A stretch of 64,000 nucleotides of DNA. It comes from Alphaproteobacteria bacterium (lineage in GTDB: Bacteria; Pseudomonadota; Alphaproteobacteria; Rs-D84; CASDRH01). Positions 32,130 through 40,423 of the stretch are shown one piece after another. Where the stretch lies: the NCBI GenBank assembly GCA_025210155.1, contig JAOASE010000004.1, positions 1-64,000 on the forward strand, in the 5' to 3' direction. Position 1 is the first letter of the stretch, and the number at the start of each line of letters is the position of its first letter. The notes below the pieces were generated by a model, which saw nothing but the letters and a program-made list of their open reading frames with translations, made no database searches and was not told where the DNA came from. The position numbers and the translations under genes are program-made.

Positions 32130-33395
32130 TTAGTCTTCAAATTTTTTGAAGATTAAACTTGCATTAGTACCACCAAATCCGAATGAATTAGATAGTGCGT
32201 ATTTAATATCTTTTTGCTTATTGTCTCCTCTAACGATATCAATAACTTCTGTTCCTTCTTCAGGATCATTACAGTTAAGAGTCGCTGGGATTATGCTGTC
32301 TCTCATAGCTAATAGAGAGTAAACTGCTTCAACAGCACCTGCAGCACCTAATAAGTGACCTACTGATGATTTAGTTGATGACATAGATACATCTGTACCT
32401 TCGAACATGTTTTTAACAGCTGTAAATTCTAACATATCTCCGCCTGGAGTTGAAGTTCCGTGAGCGTTAATGTAGTCAACATCTGAAGGTTTGATTTCTG
32501 CTTTTCTAAGAGCTTGTTTCATTGCTCTGAAACCACCATTACCTTCTGGAGCTGGAAGTGTCATGTGGTAAGCGTCTCCACTCATACCATAACCAACTAC
32601 TTCACCATAAATTTTAGCACCACGAGCTTTTGCATGTTCATATTCTTCTAGTACTAGAACACCAGCGCCTTCACCCATTACGAAACCGTCTCTTTCTTTG
32701 TCCCAAGGTCTTGAAGCTACTTCTGGAGTATCGTTATATCCTGTAGATAAAGCTCTTGCAGATGCGAAACCTGCGATACCTAATCTTGTTACTGCTGCTT
32801 CAGCACCACCTGCAACCATAGCTAGGGCGTCGCCTCTTCTAATCATTTCAAATGCGTCACCAATAGCGTGAGTACCTGTTGCACATGCTGTAACTGGAGC
32901 TGTATTTGGTCCTCTTAGACCATATTTAATTGATAAATGTCCTGATGCTAAGTTAATTAGCGCTGATGGAATGAAGAAAGGAGAGATTCTTCTTGGTCCT
33001 TTTTCATTTAAAATTGTTGAAGCTTGCCAAATACTTTCTAAGCCTCCGATTCCTGATCCTATAGATACACCAACTTCGTCTTTTTCTTCGTCCGTTAGGC
33101 CGTTCATAATGCCTGAGTCTTCAACAGCGTCAACACCTGCTGCTATACCGTATACGATGAAGTCATCCATTTTTTTTCTATCTTTTACGTCAACGTAAGC
33201 GTCTGCGTTAAATTCACCTTTAGCTTCGCCTAATGGAACTTGACCAGCAACTTTAGCTGCTAAATCTTCACATTCACATTTTGTTATTTTGCTAATACCG
33301 CTTTTCTTTTTCAGCAAACCTTCTTCCCAGTTAGCTTCTAATCCATGGCCTAGAGGAGATACAATCCCCATACCAGTTATCACAACTCTTTTCAT
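32130..33395 (-). CDS. fabF: 3-oxoacyl-ACP synthase II
   Basis: The 421-residue condensing enzyme of fatty-acid elongation. Active-site Cys is in VTACATGTHAIGDA, first His in NAHGTSTPGGD, second His in SSTKSSVGHLLGAAGAVEA, and the Gly-rich end is SNSFGFGGTNASLIF. In the canonical order it would directly follow acpP; here a three-gene operon and a YbjQ gene intervene. Confidence 0.96.
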   Translation of the reverse strand: MKRVVITGMGIVSPLGHGLEANWEEGLLKKKSGISKITKCECEDLAAKVAGQVPLGEAKGEFNADAYVDVKDRKKMDDFIVYGIAAGVDAVEDSGIMNGLTDEEKDEVGVSIGSGIGGLESIWQASTILNEKGPRRISPFFIPSALINLASGHLSIKYGLRGPNTAPVTACATGTHAIGDAFEMIRRGDALAMVAGGAEAAVTRLGIAGFASARALSTGYNDTPEVASRPWDKERDGFVMGEGAGVLVLEEYEHAKARGAKIYGEVVGYGMSGDAYHMTLPAPEGNGGFRAMKQALRKAEIKPSDVDYINAHGTSTPGGDMLEFTAVKNMFEGTDVSMSSTKSSVGHLLGAAGAVEAVYSLLAMRDSIIPATLNCNDPEEGTEVIDIVRGDNKQKDIKYALSNSFGFGGTNASLIFKKFED

Positions 33396-33547
33396 AAGTT
33401 ATCCTTTTACTTTGTTAAATTTTTCGTTTTGTTAATCGTATTTTGATAATACTTTGGCAAAATAATTTTACTACATTTTATATCTTGAAAAAGATTTTGC
33501 AAGATATTTATTAAAATATAGCCCTTGCCAGAGTTCAAATTTTATTT

Positions 33548-34915
33548 CTAGTCGTTCCAGAAAACTTCATCTTCTGGTACTAGCTCTATGATTCTTGGGC
33601 TTAAGAACACCAATAACTCTGTATTTGGATGAATGATTGTTTCATCACCTTCTACAAAATAGTGTGTTGGAATACCTAAAATTAGTATATTTTCACCCAA
33701 TCTTGAAGGTAGCTTAAATGTAGATACGTCACCTTTTGAAGTTCTTAGAACCATTTTCATGTCTAGCTTATCTTTTTTAACATCTCTTTCTTTGAATTGA
33801 CTTTCCATCATTACAAATAGATCTGTTTCAAGTCTAGGATCTCTTGAACATTTACCTATGTCAAATCTACCTTGCCAGTGATTAGGAAGAACATATGTTC
33901 CTCTTGAAATAAGAACTGGGCTTGCAACTGGTTTCAAGAAAGTATGCAGAGATTTGATATCTAAGTTTTCTGAAACTGAGATAGCTCTACCTATAATTCC
34001 TTTTGAAGAAACTTTTATTGTGTCTCTTTTGAAAGCTTTAATCATATTTATCCAATTAATGCTATTGCTTCCCTTAGGATAAACTCTATATATGTCCATA
34101 TCGTAAGCTACTAGGAATCTTTCTTTTTGGAATTCTAGAAGAGTTTTTCTCATAGTGTTTTCCGCGATGAAGTCACCTTCTATAATTATTACTTTATCTT
34201 CCCAGTCAACTATAAGGTTATTAAGTCCAGCACCTCTTAGAGCGTCTTCTACAGAAAGGATTACCTCTTTGTCGAATGGTAGATGGATATTCCATTTGCC
34301 AGTTCTGCTTAAGTGAAGCCTATTTCTTCTAGCATCATATGTATAATAAAGCTTAACTTGTTTAGAAACGAAAGATAAAACATTTTCTAAACTTCCATCT
34401 ATACTTTCTATGCTAACTTTTTCCGAAAGATCTTCGTAAGAATATAATTCAACGCCTGTTTTATCTAGGATTTTAAGAATAACTTTTTCAAGTGGAACAT
34501 CTTTAAACTCAACCTTTTCTACTATAAGTTTTGGAAGGTCTGCACCGCCGTCCATTCTTTCAACGAAAAATGCTCCTGGTTGAACGGCTTGAGTTGATGT
34601 TATGCTTTGAGAATTCCAATCAACATCACATCTCAAAGGAAGTTCTAAGTTTAGCTTTTCTGCTAAGTCTTGAGTTTTTAAGAATTTCTTTTTGTATACT
34701 GGAGTATATGTTTTTTCTTCTTCTACAGTAACTTCTTCTTTTTGGCTTAAAAGAACTTGCTTTTGACTATCTGTCATTTCACCAGTAAGGAAACTTTTGT
34801 AGTCATCTCCTTCCATGTTCATATAACCGGTATAACCAACATATTTTTCTGAATAGTTGTAACAGCCCGTTAACAAAATTAATCCTAATATATTTAATGC
34901 TTTAGTTAGTTTCAT
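33548..34915 (-). CDS. Secretin-like outer-membrane lipoprotein (PilN-like)
   Basis: The 455-residue protein has a lipobox ending LILLTGC with Cys18. A secretin N-domain-like stretch (KLIVEKVEFKDVPLEKVILKIL, then IESIDGSLENVLSFV) resembles STN/N0 domains. The C-terminus ELLVFLSPRIIEL is like the conserved last strand of secretins (LLIFLTPRII). At this length it is short for a full secretin but similar in layout to type IVb pilus PilN lipoproteins. It ends a three-gene operon. Together with the pilin-like proteins at 38787-41959 it suggests a pilus or type II-like machine. Confidence 0.6.
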   Translation of the reverse strand: MKLTKALNILGLILLTGCYNYSEKYVGYTGYMNMEGDDYKSFLTGEMTDSQKQVLLSQKEEVTVEEEKTYTPVYKKKFLKTQDLAEKLNLELPLRCDVDWNSQSITSTQAVQPGAFFVERMDGGADLPKLIVEKVEFKDVPLEKVILKILDKTGVELYSYEDLSEKVSIESIDGSLENVLSFVSKQVKLYYTYDARRNRLHLSRTGKWNIHLPFDKEVILSVEDALRGAGLNNLIVDWEDKVIIIEGDFIAENTMRKTLLEFQKERFLVAYDMDIYRVYPKGSNSINWINMIKAFKRDTIKVSSKGIIGRAISVSENLDIKSLHTFLKPVASPVLISRGTYVLPNHWQGRFDIGKCSRDPRLETDLFVMMESQFKERDVKKDKLDMKMVLRTSKGDVSTFKLPSRLGENILILGIPTHYFVEGDETIIHPNTELLVFLSPRIIELVPEDEVFWND

Positions 34916-34926
34916 ATAATTACTCC

Positions 34927-36054
34927 CTACGCAACCATTTTTAACTGTTCTACTTGTTTTTTTATTTCATCAGATAGTTCTGAAGATGCGCTACTTTCAG
35001 AAAAGTCACTACCCCCATTATTTAATGAGTCTGAATTTTCTTTTACTTGCTCTGTGTAATAAGATAACATTTCTTCAGGAGTTCTCGCATCATCTCCTTT
35101 ATACTTTGATAATAGAGATCTATAATTTTCTGATGACTTTTCTGCTAGAACTTTATTTATAGTTTTTATTATATGTTTTGAAAGATCTATTAGAAGTGGG
35201 TAATGTTTATATTCTTCTAAAGACTTCGCCTTATTTTCAACAGCTACCAATGAAAGGATATTTTGTGAATTTTTGTAATACTCTTCGCAAGTGTATAGAT
35301 GTCTTATATTCCATTCTAAACCATTTACGTGATGATCATTAGTTTCTTCTTTAATTTCTAATGATTGTCCTGCCGTTGAGTAAGATCTATTAATATTATC
35401 TTTTATCTTTGCAACTCTAACCTTTTCTTGGAATGATGAAAGATGTTCAGAGTTTTCTTCCTTAGAAAGAATATTTCTCTTATTAGCTGGCTCAGGAAGT
35501 TTTTCTTCAGCTATTTGAACTTCTTTTGGTTTAACAGCAATAACTTCTTCACTATATGGTTCTTTTGTATCATTTTCTTGAGAAATTTCTAAAGATATTT
35601 CTTCTACTTTTTCGTCCTCTTCATGGTGAAGTATGTTGCTAAATTCATCTAGCTTTTCCTTAAATTTATCTTTTAGATCTGAACCAGACCCTCCAAATTT
35701 ACTTAATGAAGAAATTATTAAATCTTTTGATTTTACTATTTCTTTTGCTTCATACAAATTATTGTTTAGGATAAAATCTAAGTGGATGAACTTTGTTGCT
35801 TTCTTATAGCAATCCACTGCTATTTCATAATCAAGGAATTGATTTAACTTTTGAGATAAAACCTCTTTAAGTTCATTAGACTGAGAAGATACTAACTTTG
35901 TTAACTCTTCTTTCCAATTTTCACCAAAAGACTGTTTAGAGAACGCTTTAATTTTTTCAAGACTATCATAAGTATTAGAGAAGTCTTTTAGTTCATCTAA
36001 AATCCTTTTTTCTATAATACCTTTGTTACTTTTGTCCTTACTAAAAAATCCCAA
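34927..36054 (-). CDS. Hypothetical cytoplasmic protein, operon with the secretin-like gene
   Basis: This 375-residue protein has no signal peptide. The N-terminal half is helical and Lys/Glu-rich (about 1-145), a low-complexity acidic linker spans about 145-220, a second helical domain (LEWNIRHLYTCEEYYKNSQNILSLV) follows, and the tail is Ser-rich. I do not recognise it. It sits 11 bases upstream of the secretin-like gene and 19 bases downstream of another unknown, so it probably serves the same structure. Confidence 0.7.
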   Translation of the reverse strand: MGFFSKDKSNKGIIEKRILDELKDFSNTYDSLEKIKAFSKQSFGENWKEELTKLVSSQSNELKEVLSQKLNQFLDYEIAVDCYKKATKFIHLDFILNNNLYEAKEIVKSKDLIISSLSKFGGSGSDLKDKFKEKLDEFSNILHHEEDEKVEEISLEISQENDTKEPYSEEVIAVKPKEVQIAEEKLPEPANKRNILSKEENSEHLSSFQEKVRVAKIKDNINRSYSTAGQSLEIKEETNDHHVNGLEWNIRHLYTCEEYYKNSQNILSLVAVENKAKSLEEYKHYPLLIDLSKHIIKTINKVLAEKSSENYRSLLSKYKGDDARTPEEMLSYYTEQVKENSDSLNNGGSDFSESSASSELSDEIKKQVEQLKMVA

Positions 36055-36073
36055 TTCTCCCTCCTGAAATAGA

Positions 36074-37018
36074 TTATGCAGATTTGATTTTTGCTTTTAA
36101 TTTTTCAAGTATATCATTTCCATAGTCTGAAAACATAGGTAAATATTTTTCATATTTTGGAAGTTTCGATGTTAATTCAAACTTATCTACTTCTTCTGAA
36201 GATAGAATTCCTTCAGCTTGCTTAAGAGCACTATAAGCTGTTTCGAATGCTGCTAAATCCTCAAACTTAACTATAAGTTCTTGAGCTTCATCACCTGCGT
36301 ATTCCCTAATAAGATCTTTTATGCCTCTAACCCAGTTAGGCATAAACGTTTTAAAATAGTCATCATTTTGGAATTTTTCTAAATCATCTGGCGAGTGTTG
36401 GAATGATTTAATTCTATCAAAAAGAGCTTTCATTTTAGCATCTGGTTGTTTGATTTCTGCTTTAGCCTCTGATTTAACTTCTGGCTTTGCATTTTTATTT
36501 TCAGACTTAGTATCTTCTTTTTTAACAGAAGGCTTAGGAGTTTCTGGAATACCGCCTCCTCTATGCATCTTCATGATATTAAGGGCAGCTTTTTGATCCT
36601 TACTACCTTTTCTCTTTCTCTGTTCTGCGTTTGTAACTTTCTTAATAACCAACTCATCCTTAGCATAATATTTTTCAAAATATTCTGGCATATATTCTCT
36701 TATAGGATCAACCCCAAAAGGAAGTAAGTGCTTTTTAATTTCGTCATCTTGAAGTTCATCATTTTGTAACATTATAATATGAGCATTAAGTCTTGCTCCT
36801 CCAGGAAGGTGCTTTACTCTTTCAACAACTTCAGCTGAAACTTTTTTAAACATGTCATTAAGCATCTTAGGACCGCCCTCTAAGATGTGAAATTGTCTGT
36901 ATAAATTGATAAGTCTATAAGCCTCTTCTAACTGCTTTTGCTCTTCTTCAGTTAGAATTGTTTCTGTGTCTTTTAACTTTATATCTACTTGTGAAGCATT
37001 TACTTGTGACTTACTCAT
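36074..37018 (-). CDS. Hypothetical cytoplasmic protein, first gene of the secretin-like operon
   Basis: The protein has 314 residues from the ATG at 37018, chosen because AAGGAG lies directly upstream; the longer frame from 37075 has no such site. A helical N-domain (EEEQKQLEEAYRLINLYRQFHIL), a Lys/Glu/Ala-rich linker at about 170-205 and a C-terminal helical domain (PNWVRGIKDLIREYAGDEAQ) are visible. Both it and the next gene share the two-helical-domains-plus-linker layout. Family not recognised. Confidence 0.7.
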   Translation of the reverse strand: MSKSQVNASQVDIKLKDTETILTEEEQKQLEEAYRLINLYRQFHILEGGPKMLNDMFKKVSAEVVERVKHLPGGARLNAHIIMLQNDELQDDEIKKHLLPFGVDPIREYMPEYFEKYYAKDELVIKKVTNAEQRKRKGSKDQKAALNIMKMHRGGGIPETPKPSVKKEDTKSENKNAKPEVKSEAKAEIKQPDAKMKALFDRIKSFQHSPDDLEKFQNDDYFKTFMPNWVRGIKDLIREYAGDEAQELIVKFEDLAAFETAYSALKQAEGILSSEEVDKFELTSKLPKYEKYLPMFSDYGNDILEKLKAKIKSA

Positions 37019-37099
37019 CCCTCTCTCCTTGAAATATTTATATTTAATAATATCAAATTTATTGATAAGTTTCAAGTTTTTATTGATTTATTCAAGGAT

Positions 37100-37417
37100 T
37101 TAAAAAACCTTAACAGCAGTACCGGTTGCAGTAATCATAAGCATGCTATTATTCTTTCCAAGAACTTCGAAATCTAAATCTAATCCGATTATTGCGTTAG
37201 CACCCTTTTCCATCGCCATTACTTCAAGCTCTCTAAGAACTTTTTCCTTAGCTTTAGCAAGTTCGCTTTCGTAAGATCTAGTTCTACCACCAACAAAATC
37301 TCTTATTCCGGCAAACATGTCTTTGAATACATTAACACCTGTTACTATTTCCGTAGAAACTAGGCCTAGATAATCTATTTTTTTCGCTTCTATTGTTGAT
37401 GTTGTTGTAATTAGCAT
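37100..37417 (-). CDS. YbjQ/UPF0145 family protein
   Basis: The 105-residue protein has the family pattern: MLITTTSTIEAKKIDYLGLVSTEIV start, GVNVFKDMFAGIRDFVGGRTRSYE, AKEKVLRELEVMAMEKGANAIIGLDLDFE, and a final hydrophobic strand MLMITATGTAV. These proteins form pentameric rings; function is unclear, with a proposed heavy-metal-binding role. It lies between acpP and the secretin-like operon. Confidence 0.9.
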   Translation of the reverse strand: MLITTTSTIEAKKIDYLGLVSTEIVTGVNVFKDMFAGIRDFVGGRTRSYESELAKAKEKVLRELEVMAMEKGANAIIGLDLDFEVLGKNNSMLMITATGTAVKVF

Positions 37418-37500
37418 AATAATCTCCTCTATTTCTTAAATACAAAATACCATAAGAAGATTTTTTTTACAATGATATAAAATTGGATTATTTTGAAATA

Positions 37501-37533
37501 AAAAAAGGACCGAAAAATTTTCCGGCCACTTTT
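37501..37533 (-). terminator. Terminator after acpP
   Basis: On the minus strand AAAAGTGGCCG pairs imperfectly with CGGTCCTTTT, followed by a run of seven T. It isolates acpP from the YbjQ gene. Confidence 0.75.
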
Positions 37534-37556
37534 AATAAAGTTCTAAAATTCTTTGA

Positions 37557-37787
37557 TTAAGAATTTGCGTCAATATATTCAACTGCATCAGACACTTTTA
37601 AGATTTTTTCAGCTTTATCATCTGGAATTTCCACGCCGAATTCTTCTTCAAATGCCATAACTAATTCAACAGTATCAAGACTATCAGCTCCTAGATCTTC
37701 AGTAAATGAAGATTCCATAGCTACTTTATCAGCTTCTACACCTAGGTTATTAACGATAATTTCTTTAACTTTTTCAAAAGTTGCCAT
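37557..37787 (-). CDS. acpP: Acyl carrier protein
   Basis: 76 residues, acidic, with the phosphopantetheine attachment Ser36 in [10 protein letters not shown] and the [16 protein letters not shown] helix. It is the central acyl carrier for FabD, FabG and FabF encoded around it. It has its own promoter at 37864-37892. Confidence 0.97.
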   Translation of the reverse strand: MATFEKVKEIIVNNLGVEADKVAMESSFTEDLGADSLDTVELVMAFEEEFGVEIPDDKAEKILKVSDAVEYIDANS

Positions 37788-37863
37788 TTTAGTTTTCTCC
37801 TTAATTAATTAAAATCAAATTTTTTGCACTTAGGCAAAATCGTCATGAGACGATGTGAATAAA

Positions 37864-37892
37864 AGTATATAACACCGTTTTTGCAATGTCAA
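37864..37892 (-). promoter_or_regulatory. Promoter of acpP
   Basis: On the minus strand TTGACA and TATACT are 17 bases apart, ending 76 bases before the acpP start; near-consensus. Confidence 0.8.
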
Positions 37893-37952
37893 GCCTTTAT
37901 GCAAAAAATTTAATTCACACTTATACCTTTGTTTTTACTGGACTTTTACCAA

Positions 37953-38690
37953 TTAAACTCTTAACATTCCGCCGTTTACGTGTAATGTTTGACCCGTAAC
38001 ATATGAAGCTTCATCTGATGCTAAGTATACACATGCATTAGCGATATCTTCAACTTGACCCATTTTCTTAGCAGGAATTTTAGTTAGAAGATCTTCTCTA
38101 GCTTTTTCTGGAATAGCATCTGTCATTTCTGTAGCAATAAATCCTGGAGCCACACAATTTACAGTGATTCCTCTTGGAGCTACTTCTATAGCCATAGATT
38201 TACTAAAACCTATTAGACCAGCTTTTGAAGCTGCGTAGTTAGCTTGACCAGCATTACCCATAACACCTACGATTGATGTCATGTTGATAACTCTACCAGC
38301 TCTATTTTTCATCATGTGTGGTAAGAATGCCTTTGTTAAAGCGAAGTTAGATGAAAGATTTACATCTATAACTTGTTGCCAATCATCTTGAGACATTCTC
38401 ATCATTAGAGTATCTTTAGTGATTCCAGCATTGTTTACTAGAATATCTAGTTTTTCAACTTTAGTTAAAACTGCTTCAGCGAAGTCAGCGACTTTTTCTA
38501 CGTTACCTGCTTCGTAAGCCATACCAATAGCATTTGCACCAATTTCACTTGCAACTGCTTGTGCTTTTTCTTCACTTCTTCCTGTGATGATTACTGTAGC
38601 ACCTTGTTTATGCATAGCTTGAGCGATAGCTTTACCTATACCTCTTGTTCCGCCTGTTACTAAGGCTGTTTTACCTGTTAAATCTAACAT
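37953..38690 (-). CDS. fabG: 3-oxoacyl-ACP reductase
   Basis: The 245-residue SDR has the TGGTRGIGKA cofactor loop, NNAGITKDTLMMRM (a FabG-specific block), catalytic Ser in NMTSIVG and YAASK, and the ending YVTGQTLHVNGGM. It reduces 3-oxoacyl-ACP with NADPH. It lies between the pilin-like pair upstream and acpP downstream. Confidence 0.96.
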   Translation of the reverse strand: MLDLTGKTALVTGGTRGIGKAIAQAMHKQGATVIITGRSEEKAQAVASEIGANAIGMAYEAGNVEKVADFAEAVLTKVEKLDILVNNAGITKDTLMMRMSQDDWQQVIDVNLSSNFALTKAFLPHMMKNRAGRVINMTSIVGVMGNAGQANYAASKAGLIGFSKSMAIEVAPRGITVNCVAPGFIATEMTDAIPEKAREDLLTKIPAKKMGQVEDIANACVYLASDEASYVTGQTLHVNGGMLRV

Positions 38691-38786
38691 AATATTAATT
38701 TCCTTCTTTTGTTTGTTTTTAACGTTTTATTATATTATTCATTTGCTTGTAAAATTGCAAGTAGAAATGATTAAGATATTGTATCA

Positions 38787-40361
38787 TTAGAATACTTCAC
38801 CTTCCCAACCGCCTTCTTCCATAACTTTAGAATTTACGCAAGATGAAGCATTATATGATGTACCTTTTGCACAACTTTTATCACAAGCATCTTTATTTCC
38901 CGCCGCACACATATTTTTAAGCCCATAATCGTCAGCAACCTCTAAGGCAGAAGAACACAAGCTAGCGTCTTTAGTTGATAGACATGCGTTAGCAAAAGCT
39001 GAAGATATACCATACTCATCTCCTTTAGATTCTGCATGTTCTACATATGCATCACAAACTTTTTTATTCCCCTTACCTACGCCAGCATTGGAACATGTAT
39101 CACTTAAATAATAATCATAAGCCCACTCCTGATCCATCTCCTCTAGTTTATCTAAGAAACCATCACAAACTGCTTCGTTACCACCTTTTTGACAAGCATA
39201 TGCCATACCATACTCACTTGAAGGGTTTGAGTCTAAGTATTTTTGGCATATTTCTGCATTACCACCTTTACAGGCATCTGCAAGCCCCTGTTCTGAAGTT
39301 GGATTCTTTGCTAAATATGCTTCACATACTGATTCAACACCATAACCGCAAGTGCTTCCCAGTTGGTCTTCACTAGGATTTGTGGCAAGCCAAGCATCAC
39401 ATACTGTTTTGTTACCACCTCTACAAGCACCAGCTAATCCACCTTGATATCCTGTGTCTAAAAAGGCTTGGCATACAGCTTCATTTCCACCTTCACATGC
39501 ACTAGCTAATTGATATTGACTTGGATTTTCCAAGGATAAAAGTTTATCACAGGCCAGATCTATTCCTTGTCTACACGCACTAGACATTCTGGATTCTCTA
39601 GTCATACTTTCCACATAAGCTTCGCAAACTGAGTCTACTTTTGATTGAGTACATGCATTTGCTACATTACTTTGATAATAGGCATTATCTGTTAGAGCCT
39701 TACAAACAGCTTCATTTTTAGTTGCTCCACATGCTTCAGCTAATGCATAAGGGTCCATACCTCTAAACATTTCTCTTAAATCAGCACTAGGTTCAAATGG
39801 CTCTTCTGGTTCATCTCCGCCTCCAGGTTCGCCTGTATTTCCACCGTTACCGCCTGAATAATCCGGATCGTTTGTATTGTTTTTTGCAAAATGCTCTAAA
39901 CCGTTTATATCTACACAAGATATTGTCATCTTTTCTATTTTATTCAGAAGATTACTGTCATTTATGATGTAGTTACAATCTTCTTCGTCGATACCTTCCA
40001 TTTTAATTTCATATAAATCATTTGATACTGCTGAAATTGAATAAGTTCCTCCAAATGGAGTTATTGCTGATTTAATCATATTAGTATCTACAAACATATT
40101 TTCAAATGTTCTATCTTCACCTAATACAACACCTTCGTCTTGGAATTTTTGATTTGCATAGCTAGTTTCTATTTGTTGGTTTATACTTCCTAACTCTTGT
40201 TTTAATTCATTCATCTTGGAATTTCTATATGCCATTTTATATGCTATAATTGCAAGCACTGTTATAACTGCCATGATACCTAAAACACCAAGCATTTCGA
40301 TCATAGACCTTCCATGTTTATTTTTTTTGATTTGAGATTGCATATCTTTATTACCTTTCAT
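38787..40361 (-). CDS. Type IV pilin-like protein with Cys-rich repeats (second of pair)
   Basis: 524 residues from the ATG at 40361 (the frame from 40400 begins inside the hairpin). After a basic leader comes GRSMIEMLGVLGIMAVI: cleavage after Gly would leave Glu at +5, as in class III pilins. A pilin-like globular part (GVVLGEDRTF, ITPFGGTY) follows, then a Gly/Glu/Pro linker. About eleven degenerate repeats of 30-35 residues are built on AC-x-GGN-x-x-VC-x-A(F/Y)L-x-x-NP. Two Cys per repeat suggest disulphide-stabilised helical hairpins outside the cell. Paralogous with the gene upstream. Confidence 0.8.
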   Translation of the reverse strand: MKGNKDMQSQIKKNKHGRSMIEMLGVLGIMAVITVLAIIAYKMAYRNSKMNELKQELGSINQQIETSYANQKFQDEGVVLGEDRTFENMFVDTNMIKSAITPFGGTYSISAVSNDLYEIKMEGIDEEDCNYIINDSNLLNKIEKMTISCVDINGLEHFAKNNTNDPDYSGGNGGNTGEPGGGDEPEEPFEPSADLREMFRGMDPYALAEACGATKNEAVCKALTDNAYYQSNVANACTQSKVDSVCEAYVESMTRESRMSSACRQGIDLACDKLLSLENPSQYQLASACEGGNEAVCQAFLDTGYQGGLAGACRGGNKTVCDAWLATNPSEDQLGSTCGYGVESVCEAYLAKNPTSEQGLADACKGGNAEICQKYLDSNPSSEYGMAYACQKGGNEAVCDGFLDKLEEMDQEWAYDYYLSDTCSNAGVGKGNKKVCDAYVEHAESKGDEYGISSAFANACLSTKDASLCSSALEVADDYGLKNMCAAGNKDACDKSCAKGTSYNASSCVNSKVMEEGGWEGEVF

Positions 40362-40395
40362 AAAAAAAACTCCCTTAATTTTCTTAAGAGAGTTT
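40361..40395 (-). promoter_or_regulatory. Hairpin burying the ribosome-binding site of the second pilin-like gene
   Basis: On the minus strand AAACTCTCTTAA pairs with TTAAGGGAGTTT (one mismatch, loop GAAAA) and is followed by a T run that runs straight into the ATG. The Shine-Dalgarno AAGGGAG is the 3' arm of the stem. The shape is that of an intrinsic terminator and an RBS-sequestering hairpin at once. The same sequence precedes the first pilin-like gene. Confidence 0.75.
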
Positions 40396-40423
40396 AACAA
40401 ATTTTTTTATTATTTTCAAATGA

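Noticed and set aside
39047-39376. A 109-codon plus-strand ORF rich in His and Leu opposite the second pilin-like gene
   Set aside because: It mirrors the repeat coding on the minus strand and has no start signals.
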